This document shows positions 24,872 to 34,049 of a DNA stretch of 64,000 nucleotides, piece by piece. Source of the stretch: an uncultured Bacteroidota bacterium (GTDB lineage: Bacteria > Bacteroidota > Bacteroidia > Chitinophagales > Saprospiraceae); the NCBI GenBank assembly GCA_937872515.1, contig CALMSX010000116.1, positions 62,001 through 126,000 on the forward strand, in the 5' to 3' direction. Every line of letters begins with the position of its first letter. The stretch's first letter is position 1. A program made the translations under genes and the position numbers. The notes beneath the pieces are model-generated. The model made no database searches, was not told the origin of the DNA, and saw nothing but the letters and a program-made list of their open reading frames with translations.

Positions 24872-25840
24872 GTGGAAATACAAAAAAATATCCTTATTAC
24901 AGGAGGTGCTGGTTTCATAGGCAGTAATCTGGCAGCAGCTCTGATACAAGATGAAAGGGTGGCCAAAGTTAGGGTGTTTGACAATCTGGCGACCGGGTTT
25001 TTAAAAAATCTGGACGACCTAAAGTTGGATCCCAAGTTTGAATTTGTACAGGGAGATATCCGGGATATTGAAGCCTGCAGGGCTGCCATGAAAGACATTC
25101 ACCTTGTAAGTCACCAGGCGGCGTTGGGTTCTGTGCCCAGGTCGGTAAAAGATCCTCTCACCACTAATGCTGTTAACATCAATGGTACATTGAATGTATT
25201 TAACGCTGCTTACGAACTGGGTATAAAAAGAGTTGTTTTTGCAGCGTCTTCCTCAACTTATGGTGATAGTGAGGGTCTGCCCAAGGTAGAAGACAATATT
25301 GGGAATCCACTTTCTCCCTATGCAGTGACCAAGCTGGTAAATGAATTGTATGCCGGTGTTTATGCCCGGGTCTACGGGCTGGAGTATATAGGACTCAGGT
25401 ACTTTAATGTTTTTGGTCCAAAGCAGGATCCCAATGGGGCTTATGCAGCTGTCATACCCTTGTTTTTTAAAGCTGCCCTTGAGAATGAAAATCCTGTGAT
25501 CAATGGAGATGGCAAGCACAGCAGGGATTTTACGTACGTGGACAATGCGGTAGAGGCCAACATATTGGCCCTTTTTACTTTAGAAAAACAGGCCATCAAT
25601 CAGGTATACAATGTGGCATGTGGCGAACGAACAAGTTTAAATGAGTTGTGGAAAAATATAAATACAATTACCAACACTAATATCCCAGCGGTATATGGCC
25701 CGAACCGAGCAGGAGATATTGCCCATAGTTTGGCCGATATTACAAAGGCACGTCAATTGTTGGGATATACGGCTGCTGTCAAGGTTAAGGAAGGATTGGA
25801 AAAATCATATAATTGGTATCAAAAAGAATTTAAAAATTAA
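24872..25840 (+). CDS. UDP-N-acetylglucosamine 4-epimerase, TviC/WbpP-like
   Basis: 322 residues from a GTG start 7 bases after the Wzz gene. Extended SDR motifs: GGAGFIGSNLAAAL, HQAALGSVPRSVKDP (the SVPRS motif is typical of TviC/WbpP 4-epimerases acting on N-acetylated sugars), AASSSTYGD and YAVTKLVNE (catalytic Tyr/Lys). It would interconvert UDP-GlcNAc/GlcNAcA and UDP-GalNAc/GalNAcA. It is followed by the TviB-like dehydrogenase; this pair is the Vi-antigen-type route to UDP-GalNAcA. Base composition is back at the locus average, unlike the AT-rich genes on both sides. Confidence 0.87.
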   Translation: MEIQKNILITGGAGFIGSNLAAALIQDERVAKVRVFDNLATGFLKNLDDLKLDPKFEFVQGDIRDIEACRAAMKDIHLVSHQAALGSVPRSVKDPLTTNAVNINGTLNVFNAAYELGIKRVVFAASSSTYGDSEGLPKVEDNIGNPLSPYAVTKLVNELYAGVYARVYGLEYIGLRYFNVFGPKQDPNGAYAAVIPLFFKAALENENPVINGDGKHSRDFTYVDNAVEANILALFTLEKQAINQVYNVACGERTSLNELWKNINTITNTNIPAVYGPNRAGDIAHSLADITKARQLLGYTAAVKVKEGLEKSYNWYQKEFKN

Positions 25841-25847
25841 TTTTATT

Positions 25848-27131
25848 ATGCAACACAAAATTGCAGTCATTGGTTTGGGATATGTAGGGCTCCCTTTAGC
25901 GGTGGAGTTTGCCAAAAAGTATCAAGTGGTAGGATTTGATATTAATGCTCAGAGGGTAAAAGAATTGCGTGCAGGAACCGACAGTACGCTGGAAGTAGAG
26001 GATCCAGTATTACAATCTGTTTTGGCAAAAGAACAAGGCCCATCTGGAAATGGCTTATACGTTACATCTGAATTGTCAGAGATGGCCTTGTCCAATGTTT
26101 TTATAGTAACGGTGCCTACGCCCACTGATAAAAACAACAGACCTGTATTAACACCTTTGATCAAGGCAAGTGAATCTGTTGGTAAGGTTATGAAAAAGGG
26201 TGACATTGTAGTGTATGAATCTACGGTCTATCCCGGGGTAACAGAGGATGAATGCGTGCCTATATTGGAGAAGACATCGGGCTTAAAAATGAACATTGAT
26301 TTTTTTGTGGGGTACAGTCCTGAGCGCATCAATCCGGGCGACAAGGAGCACACCGTGTCGAAGATATTGAAAGTGACCAGTGGATCAACAATAGAATCGG
26401 CTGAAACCATAGATCAATTATATAAATCTGTGATCACCGCCGGCACCTACAAAGCCAGTTCAATTAAAGTGGCAGAGGCAGCCAAAGTAATCGAAAATTC
26501 TCAAAGAGATATCAACATTGCCTTTGTCAATGAGTTGTCAAAAATTTTCAACAAAATGGGCATTGATACCCATGAAGTATTGGCGGCTGCCAGTACCAAG
26601 TGGAACTTCCTTCCCTTTAAACCAGGATTGGTTGGAGGTCATTGTATTGGCGTAGACCCTTATTATTTGGCGCAGAAAGCGCAGGAAGTGGGCTATCACC
26701 CAGAGATCATATTAGCAGGAAGAAGGCTCAATGATTCGATGGGTAGTTATGTGGCGGCAGAGGTAATTAAGTTGATGGTCAAAAAAGACATACCTGTCAA
26801 ATCGGCCAAAATCCTTGTTTTGGGTATCACTTTTAAAGAAAACTGCCCTGACATTCGAAATACAAAAGTAATTGACATCATCAACGAACTTACCTCATAC
26901 AATACCTCAGTGGATGTGTATGACCCATGGGCCAATCCCCAAGAGGTGGAGCACGAATATCAGATCACTTCATTCAAGGAATTACCAGGAAACAAGTATG
27001 ATGCTGTGGTTTTAGCAGTAGCTCATGAAGTGTATAAGAAACTGAATTTGCATGATATTAAGAAAGAAAATGCAGTAGTTTATGATGTAAAGGCTGTATT
27101 GGATAAAGGTAGTATTGATGGCAGGTTATAG
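25848..27131 (+). CDS. UDP-N-acetyl-hexosamine 6-dehydrogenase, TviB/WbpO-like
   Basis: 427 residues from ATG 25848 (an upstream in-frame ATG lies within the epimerase gene). NAD-binding AVIGLGYVGLPLAVEFA, VTVPTPTDKN, YESTVYPGVTEDECVP, GYSPERINPGD, and the catalytic Cys in VGGHCIGVDPYYLA. These are the marks of the WecC/TviB/WbpA group rather than of Ugd. It oxidises UDP-GlcNAc or UDP-GalNAc to the uronic acid. It could feed both the adjacent TviC-like epimerase (UDP-GalNAcA) and the upstream wbpB/E/D/I genes, which otherwise lack a WbpA in the window. Confidence 0.9.
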   Translation: MQHKIAVIGLGYVGLPLAVEFAKKYQVVGFDINAQRVKELRAGTDSTLEVEDPVLQSVLAKEQGPSGNGLYVTSELSEMALSNVFIVTVPTPTDKNNRPVLTPLIKASESVGKVMKKGDIVVYESTVYPGVTEDECVPILEKTSGLKMNIDFFVGYSPERINPGDKEHTVSKILKVTSGSTIESAETIDQLYKSVITAGTYKASSIKVAEAAKVIENSQRDINIAFVNELSKIFNKMGIDTHEVLAAASTKWNFLPFKPGLVGGHCIGVDPYYLAQKAQEVGYHPEIILAGRRLNDSMGSYVAAEVIKLMVKKDIPVKSAKILVLGITFKENCPDIRNTKVIDIINELTSYNTSVDVYDPWANPQEVEHEYQITSFKELPGNKYDAVVLAVAHEVYKKLNLHDIKKENAVVYDVKAVLDKGSIDGRL

Positions 27132-27193
27132 CGGTGTATTTCTTGCTTTTGGGATAAGCCTAAAATCCTACTTGTTATAAAATTGGATGTAAA

Positions 27194-28123
27194 GTGCCAT
27201 TAGTTACAGTTTTCACTCCTACATATAATAGAGCCTATTGTTTGCATAGGGTTTTAGAAAGTTTGAAATCCCAAACTTTCCAAAATTTTGAATGGCTCAT
27301 AATTGATGACGGGTCAACCGATAACACAAAATCTTGGGTAGAGCAAAATAGATCGAATTGTGAATTTTCCATTAGATATTTTTACCAGGAGAATAAAGGT
27401 AAACACATTGCCATAAACAAAGGAGTTAAAGAAGCCAAAGGTGAATTTATTATTATAGCTGATTCTGATGATACTTTTAAGCCGGAAACTATAGAGGTGT
27501 TTTTGGAAACTTTTCATAAAATTCCTGATAAAGAAAAATATGCAGGGATTTGGTGTTTAGTAGATGATGAAAGTGGTAACATTGTTGGGGATAGGTTTCC
27601 CGAGAATGAATGGGATTGTGGTGTTGCTGAGTTTTATTTCAAAGAAAGAATACAAGGTGAAAAATGGCAGATGATTAAAACTAAAGTTATGAAAAATCAT
27701 CCTATGCCAAATATTATTATTAAGGGTTTATACGTAGGAGAGAGTATTATGTGGATGTCGATAGCAAATTCATATTTATTTCGATGTATAAATACACCTT
27801 TAAGAACATACCATTCTTCTTCTGATGGTATAATGCAGAAAGTGGCAAAAGTTGAAATTGTCAAATGGTATTCATATTATCTTCAGTTTCATTTCTTATA
27901 TAAAGATTATACGGAATATTTTAAATATCACCCTAAGTATTATATCAAAGGTATGTTCCTTTATCAATTTTCGATTTATAAACTAAAAAAGTCATTCTTT
28001 CATGAATTCATTATAGTTAAAAGTTATTTTCTTAAATTTTTATATTTTATCGTTTTTTTTACGATCCCTTTTTTAATATTATATAAACAAATTCCGCAAA
28101 TTGCACGAAGGTCGCAAGAATAG
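27194..28123 (+). CDS. Family 2 glycosyltransferase
   Basis: 309 residues from GTG 27194. GT-A fold start VTVFTPTYNRAYCLHRVLESL, nucleotide-binding FEWLIIDDGSTDNT and the metal-binding DSDD (about residue 94). The C-terminal 30 residues are hydrophobic (FLYFIVFFTIPFLILY), suggesting membrane attachment. It adds one sugar to the lipid-linked repeat unit; donor and acceptor are unknown. It is a paralog of the enzyme at 34050, with shared NFEWLIIDDGS and similar length and tail. AT-rich. Confidence 0.88.
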   Translation: MPLVTVFTPTYNRAYCLHRVLESLKSQTFQNFEWLIIDDGSTDNTKSWVEQNRSNCEFSIRYFYQENKGKHIAINKGVKEAKGEFIIIADSDDTFKPETIEVFLETFHKIPDKEKYAGIWCLVDDESGNIVGDRFPENEWDCGVAEFYFKERIQGEKWQMIKTKVMKNHPMPNIIIKGLYVGESIMWMSIANSYLFRCINTPLRTYHSSSDGIMQKVAKVEIVKWYSYYLQFHFLYKDYTEYFKYHPKYYIKGMFLYQFSIYKLKKSFFHEFIIVKSYFLKFLYFIVFFTIPFLILYKQIPQIARRSQE

Positions 28124-29618
28124 TATTAAAGAAATTATATATTCGGTTGTATATAATTTTCTAACAAAAATCGTGGGATTCATAACTACGCTTGTAGTAT
28201 CCCTAAAAATAGGCACTACTCTGGATCTGGATTTATATTATTTAGTTACAGGGCTTATTGGAGTTATCTGTGGCATTATTGTTACACAAGAGAGTTATTT
28301 TATCATACCTAAGGGGCTATTTATAAAAACCAAATTGGGATTTATTTCTTTTGTGAAATATTACAATAATGTTATACTGTTATATGGAATAATATTAATT
28401 ACGTTATCAATATTTTACTTTTCATTTACATTGAACTTGATAGGTGTTGTTTCAAAATATAGAATTGACCAAATATCTGAATCAAGAAGTTTGTTGAATA
28501 TTCTTACTATTTATTTGTTTTTTACTCCATTAAATACTCTTATGGGAAATATACTAAATAGTATGAATTTTTTTAGAGTTTCAACGCTTGTTACTTTAAT
28601 TTCTTCATTGTTAACTATTCTTTGTTTGTTTTTATTTGAAGACCTTGGAACAGTCGCCTTGTATTTTGGAGCTAGTCTGTCATCGATTGGAGCATTTATC
28701 TATTATGCAGTATTTTTAAGAACAAAAGGATGGTTGTTTATTTTTAATTTTAAAAGAATAAACATCAAAGTTACATCTGATCTCATATATGCTAATGCAA
28801 TGGCATTTTTAGCGTATTTTAAGGGATTGATTAATAACTATTTGATAAGTGGTATGGGGCGAGGGGTTCTCACTGGCTTTAATTTTGGTTATGGTTTGCA
28901 TAATATGCCATCTTTTTTAATTTTATCTCAGATAAAAATCCCTTTTTCCATTAGAATATCGGAGTTATTTCACAATAAGAAATTTGATGAATTAAATGAA
29001 TACATATCATCAGTTTTACTTTTTCTCATATATATAACAGTCCCAATAAATTTGATTTTTTATACCTATTGTACCAATATTGTTCATCTAATTTATGGAC
29101 AAGGTAAGTTTGATGAAACGACTCTTTCAAGTATTTCAGAAGTATTTGGCAACCTCTCATTTACCATTCCTCTATCTGTATTTGAATCATTTGTTTTTCA
29201 AATATTTATATCGTTTAACGGATTGCAGATAATCTCAAAGTATACGTATTTTAATAATATTTCATTATTGGTGTTAAATTATATTGGTCTCGTATATTTT
29301 GGCCTTACTGGTTTTGCCTATAGTATGGTTTTTATGTACTTTATTATGTCTTTGTATTTGATTTACTATGTTAATGTTAAGTTCAATTTTATTAAACTTA
29401 AGATAATATTTTTTCAATATCTTATGTTATTACTTGTTTCATCTATATTGTTAATTGCGACTTATAATATATGTCAACGGTTCAACTACTTGAATAATTT
29501 TTTCAGTTTAATACTTAATATTGTAGTATATTTATTGGCATACATACTTGTTATATATATATTCGATATAGGTAAAAAAGTAAGACCATTTATTAACCAA
29601 CTGATTCAATTTAAATAG
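28101..29618 (+). CDS. Wzx/MurJ-like polysaccharide repeat-unit flippase
   Basis: 505 residues, almost entirely membrane helices (about 14 predicted by eye). It starts at TTG 28101, overlapping the glycosyltransferase end by 23 bases; no ATG lies nearby. The N-terminal segment (FLTKIVGFITTLVVSLKIGTT) has the look of the MOP exporter superfamily, closer to MurJ-like members than to classical Wzx. It would flip undecaprenyl-linked repeat units across the inner membrane. Its position beside wzy- and wzz-like genes supports a Wzx role; the general MurJ should be elsewhere. Strongly AT-rich. Confidence 0.8.
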   Translation: MHEGRKNSIKEIIYSVVYNFLTKIVGFITTLVVSLKIGTTLDLDLYYLVTGLIGVICGIIVTQESYFIIPKGLFIKTKLGFISFVKYYNNVILLYGIILITLSIFYFSFTLNLIGVVSKYRIDQISESRSLLNILTIYLFFTPLNTLMGNILNSMNFFRVSTLVTLISSLLTILCLFLFEDLGTVALYFGASLSSIGAFIYYAVFLRTKGWLFIFNFKRINIKVTSDLIYANAMAFLAYFKGLINNYLISGMGRGVLTGFNFGYGLHNMPSFLILSQIKIPFSIRISELFHNKKFDELNEYISSVLLFLIYITVPINLIFYTYCTNIVHLIYGQGKFDETTLSSISEVFGNLSFTIPLSVFESFVFQIFISFNGLQIISKYTYFNNISLLVLNYIGLVYFGLTGFAYSMVFMYFIMSLYLIYYVNVKFNFIKLKIIFFQYLMLLLVSSILLIATYNICQRFNYLNNFFSLILNIVVYLLAYILVIYIFDIGKKVRPFINQLIQFK

Positions 29619-29630
29619 TGCTATAAAGCC

Positions 29631-30923
29631 ATGGAAGTTCAAATTGTTGAAGAAAAGGTTTTAAAGCAATTGCTATATATATTCTCTTTGTATTTAGGCA
29701 TTCTATTTTTAAACATCGGCGGCTTTTTCACCTCGTTTTATGCTGTAAACTTATTTTATATAATTGTTCCTATTTCTGTTTTGTTATCTCTTTTCGTTGG
29801 TCGATATAGTTGGTATATTCCAAGTTCAAGCGTGTACAAATTATTCTGGGGTTTTATATTTGTCTATTTAATTGTATCGCTTGCTTCATTCTTTCTAGTT
29901 TCTATTGATGAGAATTATCCTCTGATATATAATTTGCGAACTTTTGGATATTCAATTATAAATGTATATATTTTTTACAGATTATCTATTTTATACCGTA
30001 AGTATGGGAAGTTTGAATTGTTGTTGGTTCTATTAGGAAGGATTAGTTTTTTAGCAATGCTATTAACAGCATTGTTTCCACTTTTCAAAATTGTTCCAAT
30101 TGATTATATTAAGGCTTCAGATTCTTTAATGACACTGGCACATTCCTATAATATCAGATTGACTGGGTTTTATTTAAACCCCAATTTAACAGGCTATGTT
30201 GCTAATATTTCACTAGTTTTTGCTATGTCCTTAATAATTTACAAGCAAAGAATTAATTTATTTGCTGTGTCTTTATTTCTTGTAAGTATTTACATAAGTA
30301 TTCGTTCATTTTCTAAAACAGCTATAATTGTAACTTTAATACTTACAATGTTATTTTTTTTATTTCTTTTATTAAAAAAATCATTTTGGTTGTCTTCTTT
30401 ATATTTTCAAAGAAGATTTTTAGTGTTTTCAGCATTATCACTTGGTTTATTTCTATTGTTTAAATCGGCTTCGTGGTATCAGTCTCTAGATGAAGGCCAA
30501 AAACAAAGAATTGACCAAGTATTTAGCATTGTTTATGAAGCTGAGATAAATGAGAAAACTACAACTCATAGGAGTGCAATATGGGACGTAGGACTAAATA
30601 AAATAAGAAATTCTCCAATAATTGGGAATGGATTTGGTTCTTTTGACTATTTTCCTGAGAAAGGTCAAGGTATTCACAATATGTATTTAAAAATCTTTGG
30701 GGAGACCGGAATTCTGATTGGATTATATTATTTGTTTTTGCATGTTTTAATATTTTTTACTGTATTTTCAGAAGCAAAAAGCCACTTAAAATTCCTCGGT
30801 TTAGGACTTGTCATGGCTACTATGATTTTCAACTTTTCTAATCACAATGCTTTTCAAACTCCTATCATTAGTATGGTTTATGGTTTATTGTTGTCATTTA
30901 GTAATCACCATGATAAATATTAG
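29631..30923 (+). CDS. O-antigen polymerase/ligase-family protein (Wzy candidate)
   Basis: 430 residues with roughly ten or more membrane helices and a large periplasmic loop between about residues 275 and 350. The loop contains THRSAIWDVGLNKIRNSPIIGNGFGSF and IHNMYLKIFGETGI split by a short linker, the Wzy_C/O-antigen-ligase signature with conserved Arg, Gly and His. In this context it most likely polymerises repeat units made by the cluster. WaaL-type ligase activity is the alternative. The end of the gene overlaps the start of the next by 14 bases. One of the most AT-rich genes in the window. Confidence 0.83.
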   Translation: MEVQIVEEKVLKQLLYIFSLYLGILFLNIGGFFTSFYAVNLFYIIVPISVLLSLFVGRYSWYIPSSSVYKLFWGFIFVYLIVSLASFFLVSIDENYPLIYNLRTFGYSIINVYIFYRLSILYRKYGKFELLLVLLGRISFLAMLLTALFPLFKIVPIDYIKASDSLMTLAHSYNIRLTGFYLNPNLTGYVANISLVFAMSLIIYKQRINLFAVSLFLVSIYISIRSFSKTAIIVTLILTMLFFLFLLLKKSFWLSSLYFQRRFLVFSALSLGLFLLFKSASWYQSLDEGQKQRIDQVFSIVYEAEINEKTTTHRSAIWDVGLNKIRNSPIIGNGFGSFDYFPEKGQGIHNMYLKIFGETGILIGLYYLFLHVLIFFTVFSEAKSHLKFLGLGLVMATMIFNFSNHNAFQTPIISMVYGLLLSFSNHHDKY

Positions 30924-32265
30924 AATATATTTTATTTCATTTTTATTACTTGTGGCAAGTATGATGTCATGTAAGGTTCTGGTAAATTCGAATTATGAAG
31001 AAAATAGATATTATTTACACCCTGGTGAGAATTTGGAAAACCAGATTTATCAAATATTTAAGAAAAATAATTCTCATATTTCACTTATTTTTGAAAAAGG
31101 TGAATATATTATAGATGAGCAGATTTATTTGAACAACATAAGCAATGTTAAAATTTTAGGGAATGGAGCTATTATAAAAATGAAGGCTGATGCAGTAGTA
31201 GGCAATAATTTTGGTATGATTAGTTTCAAAAACTCAAGTGATATATATATTGAAAATATAACTTTTGATGCCAACCGAGATCGCAGGAAATGCAGAGAGG
31301 TAGCAGCTCATACATTTATGATTGTTAGTTCTAAGCGGATCTCTCTTTTAGGTGTTAATGTAATAAATAGTGTGGTTGATGGTTTTATAATTTATACGGA
31401 GACACCTGAAGATTCATATTCATTTTGTAGTGACATTTCTTTCAAAAATTGTCTAAGTTTTAATTCTTATAGGAATGCATTAAGCATTATAAATGGACGA
31501 AATATTAGAGCATTAGACTGTGCGTTTTCAAATTCTAATGGTACTGCACCTGAAGGTGGATTAGTAATTGAATCTGATATTGACCGTTTAAATTCTGATT
31601 TTAGAGATTTATTATTTAGTAATTGTAATTTTACAAACAACAATGGTTGGGGAGTTATTATTTCCCAAAAGAGTAATCCAACAAAAATTAGAATTTGTGA
31701 TTCAAAAATTGAAAATTCTGGAAGAGGAGGAATTTGGAATTGTTCTGTCAATACAGAATTAGACCGTAATTTATTTAGGGAGAATGGTGAAGTAGCAATT
31801 AGGTCAGTGAGATATGAAGCACGACCTATTGATACAATCAATATACTAAATAACACATTTAGAAATGAAAGTGTAGGAATTGAATATGTTGGATATGGAG
31901 GAAAAATTGAAAGCAACTTATTTGACTCAATTAATCTTTACGGGGTAAGATTAAATGGTATTACTAAAGATGACACAAATGCAATTATTGACTTGAATCA
32001 ATTTAAAAACTGTTTCAATGTTGGTATTTCGGTAAATCGTTTTAATAGCTGTACAATTTCCAGAAATAAATTTTCTGGTAGTGCTCAGATTTGCACAGAA
32101 TTTATTAGTAGCACTGTTTCTTGCAGAGAAAACATTTTTCAAGATGCCAAGATTGGTTTAAAGGCCAGTTATTCTACAATTAAATTATCTAATAACCACT
32201 TTAGTAGTTGTACAAAGGATATGCAAAAGGGAGAAAGCACTAACATATTTCATGATGATAAGTAA
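30910..32265 (+). CDS. Right-handed beta-helix repeat lipoprotein
   Basis: 451 residues from ATG 30910, which overlaps the Wzy-like gene by 14 bases. A signal sequence ends in a lipobox with Cys at residue 21 (LLVASMMSC). The rest is a parallel beta-helix: repeated short strands such as SNVKILGNGAIIKM, SDIYIENITFDANRD and KRISLLGVNVINSVVDGF, as in PbH1/pectate-lyase-like folds. Such proteins in polysaccharide loci are lyases, epimerases (AlgG-like) or polymer-binding tailspike-like proteins. No catalytic residues can be assigned. Lipid anchoring would place it at the inner face of the outer membrane or at the surface. Confidence 0.8.
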   Translation: MINIRIYFISFLLLVASMMSCKVLVNSNYEENRYYLHPGENLENQIYQIFKKNNSHISLIFEKGEYIIDEQIYLNNISNVKILGNGAIIKMKADAVVGNNFGMISFKNSSDIYIENITFDANRDRRKCREVAAHTFMIVSSKRISLLGVNVINSVVDGFIIYTETPEDSYSFCSDISFKNCLSFNSYRNALSIINGRNIRALDCAFSNSNGTAPEGGLVIESDIDRLNSDFRDLLFSNCNFTNNNGWGVIISQKSNPTKIRICDSKIENSGRGGIWNCSVNTELDRNLFRENGEVAIRSVRYEARPIDTINILNNTFRNESVGIEYVGYGGKIESNLFDSINLYGVRLNGITKDDTNAIIDLNQFKNCFNVGISVNRFNSCTISRNKFSGSAQICTEFISSTVSCRENIFQDAKIGLKASYSTIKLSNNHFSSCTKDMQKGESTNIFHDDK

Positions 32266-32363
32266 TGATGTATAATGTAGTTGAGGTAATTATTGGTGTT
32301 CTTTCAGTTGCCTATATTATTTATATTGTATTTTGTATTAAAATTAGTTTTCTAAAATTATGA
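32265..32363 (+). CDS. 32-residue single-TM membrane microprotein
   Basis: A small ORF overlooked by length cut-offs. It starts at ATG 32265, sharing a base with the upstream stop (TAATG), and its stop TGA overlaps the ATG of the next gene (ATGA). It begins MMYNVVEVIIGV, runs through a hydrophobic helix of about 20 residues (ending IVFCI), and finishes with KISFLKL, so the basic end probably faces the cytoplasm. Double stop/start coupling between two certain genes argues that it is translated. No homolog is recognised. It might be a membrane adaptor of the Wzx/Wzy machinery or only a translational bridge. Confidence 0.6.
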   Translation: MMYNVVEVIIGVLSVAYIIYIVFCIKISFLKL

Positions 32364-33220
32364 AAAGTATTGTAAAATATTTGAACCCTATTCGATTGGT
32401 TGATGTATTATCAAGTATTATTAAAGAGGATAGGGGTTGGAGAAAGATATTAGGGTTATTTTTAGTTTATAGTAGGGTTTGCTATTTGCTTCAGATTAAG
32501 AGAAAGGGGTATAAATTAAATTTTTTTCCAACTGCCTTGAGTGTTACATTTTTTCAGCATTCAAATGCATGGAGATATGAAGAATTGTTTTTAGAAAGGT
32601 ACCTAAAACCTCAAGACATTATTGTTGATATAGGAGCAAATATTGGTAATGTAGGAATTAGAGCAGCTTCTTTATTTGATACAGTAAAAGTATATATGAT
32701 TGAAGCTCATCCTGTAGTTTTTAATTTTATGGAGCAAAATATTAAATTAAATCGTCTTACTAATATTGTTACATTTAATGTTGCGCTTGGCAATAAGGAT
32801 AATGAGTTTATTAAATTTTCTAACCATTTAAGTGACGATTTAAATTCAATTATTTTGGGTAAGGAGGAAGGAATATCGGTAAAGTTATGTAAGTTGGATT
32901 CTATTTTGATGGAGGAAAAGATTGATTTTATTAAAGTTGATGTGGAGGGATTTGAGTTTGAAGTATTTAAAGGATCTGAAAGATTATTAAAGCGTACTTC
33001 TTGTATAATGTTTGAATCATGGGATGATCATTATAAAAAATATGACACGGATTCTGCTGAAGTAATATGTTACTTGAAGAACTTTGGTTTTGAGGTTTAT
33101 AAATGGTCGGAAGATACAATTCTAAAATTAGAAACTGGTTATAGATCTTTAAATTGTGAGAATCTCCTAGCTATTAAGAATTATCAAGATTTTCAAGCTC
33201 GCATGAAATTGAATAACTAG
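32360..33220 (+). CDS. FkbM-family methyltransferase (first of two)
   Basis: 286 residues. The SAM-binding core begins DIIVDIGANIGNVGIRAASLF (about residue 88) with YMIEAHPVVFNFMEQNIKLN, and ends with the family-typical DFIKVDVEGFEFEVFKGSE. FkbM enzymes O-methylate sugars or small molecules. In this locus it probably methylates a sugar of the repeat unit. It overlaps the 32-codon gene by 4 bases. It shares only motif-level similarity with the next FkbM gene, so they are likely not a fresh duplication. AT-rich. Confidence 0.87.
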   Translation: MKSIVKYLNPIRLVDVLSSIIKEDRGWRKILGLFLVYSRVCYLLQIKRKGYKLNFFPTALSVTFFQHSNAWRYEELFLERYLKPQDIIVDIGANIGNVGIRAASLFDTVKVYMIEAHPVVFNFMEQNIKLNRLTNIVTFNVALGNKDNEFIKFSNHLSDDLNSIILGKEEGISVKLCKLDSILMEEKIDFIKVDVEGFEFEVFKGSERLLKRTSCIMFESWDDHYKKYDTDSAEVICYLKNFGFEVYKWSEDTILKLETGYRSLNCENLLAIKNYQDFQARMKLNN

Positions 33221-33257
33221 ACATAATAACAATAAATTTTGATAAATTAATTTTAAT

Positions 33258-34046
33258 ATGAATAGGGAATTGTCATTTTTTCTATTTTTCACTCGAAAGT
33301 TTCCGAACTGGGCTATTTGTAGAATTTTGGTTAATAGAGTAATTGCCCCATTATACAACCGTAAAAAAAGAAATAATGTTGTCGCAAAGGTTCATGGTTT
33401 CAATATGCAATTAGAACCTTCAGAATCCATAGATTCTGGTCTCCTGTTTTTTCCGCAATATTTTGATTATAGAGAATTGGAAGCAATTTGTGGGGTTGTA
33501 TCAAATGAGTGGACAATTCTTGATATTGGGTCCCACATAGGATTTTATAGTCTATACTTGTCTAATAAAGTTAGTTTAGGCAAAATATTTGCATTTGAGG
33601 CTGATCCCACAAATTTCCGGAAATTGCAAAATAATTTGAAATTAAATCCTGAAATCAGTAACGTAGGAATTGTAAATGTGGGAGTTTCGGATAAATCTGA
33701 AACATTATCTTTAGGGTTAAATACTTCTGGTAATAAGAGTGGAAATTCCTTTCTCTCTAATTCTAATAACAGAATTGAAGTTATTTGTAAGCCATTGCTT
33801 GATTTATTATTTGAACTTAGTATTCAGAAAGTTAATTTGATTAAAATTGATATTGAAGGATTCGAATATCGTGTTTTAAGGCAATATTTAAAAGACGCAC
33901 CTTATGAATTGCTTGCTGACTGGATTTTGATTGAGGACAACCCAACTATTTCCCAAGAAGGTAATACTATAGAGCTTCTTATTCAGCATAATTATGTGAT
34001 GGTAAAGAATTTTGGACTCAATAAATTAATGAAAAGAGGAAACTAG
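33258..34046 (+). CDS. FkbM-family methyltransferase (second of two)
   Basis: 262 residues. WTILDIGSHIGFYSLYLSNKV forms the SAM site, FAFEADPTNFRKLQNNLKLN follows, and NLIKIDIEGFEYRVLRQYL closes the catalytic core. The sugar-proximal KxDxEGxE motif is intact, so it should be active. Together with the preceding FkbM gene it suggests a repeat unit methylated at two positions or on two sugars. The glycosyltransferase gene follows after 3 bases. Confidence 0.87.
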   Translation: MNRELSFFLFFTRKFPNWAICRILVNRVIAPLYNRKKRNNVVAKVHGFNMQLEPSESIDSGLLFFPQYFDYRELEAICGVVSNEWTILDIGSHIGFYSLYLSNKVSLGKIFAFEADPTNFRKLQNNLKLNPEISNVGIVNVGVSDKSETLSLGLNTSGNKSGNSFLSNSNNRIEVICKPLLDLLFELSIQKVNLIKIDIEGFEYRVLRQYLKDAPYELLADWILIEDNPTISQEGNTIELLIQHNYVMVKNFGLNKLMKRGN

Positions 34047-34049
34047 AAT

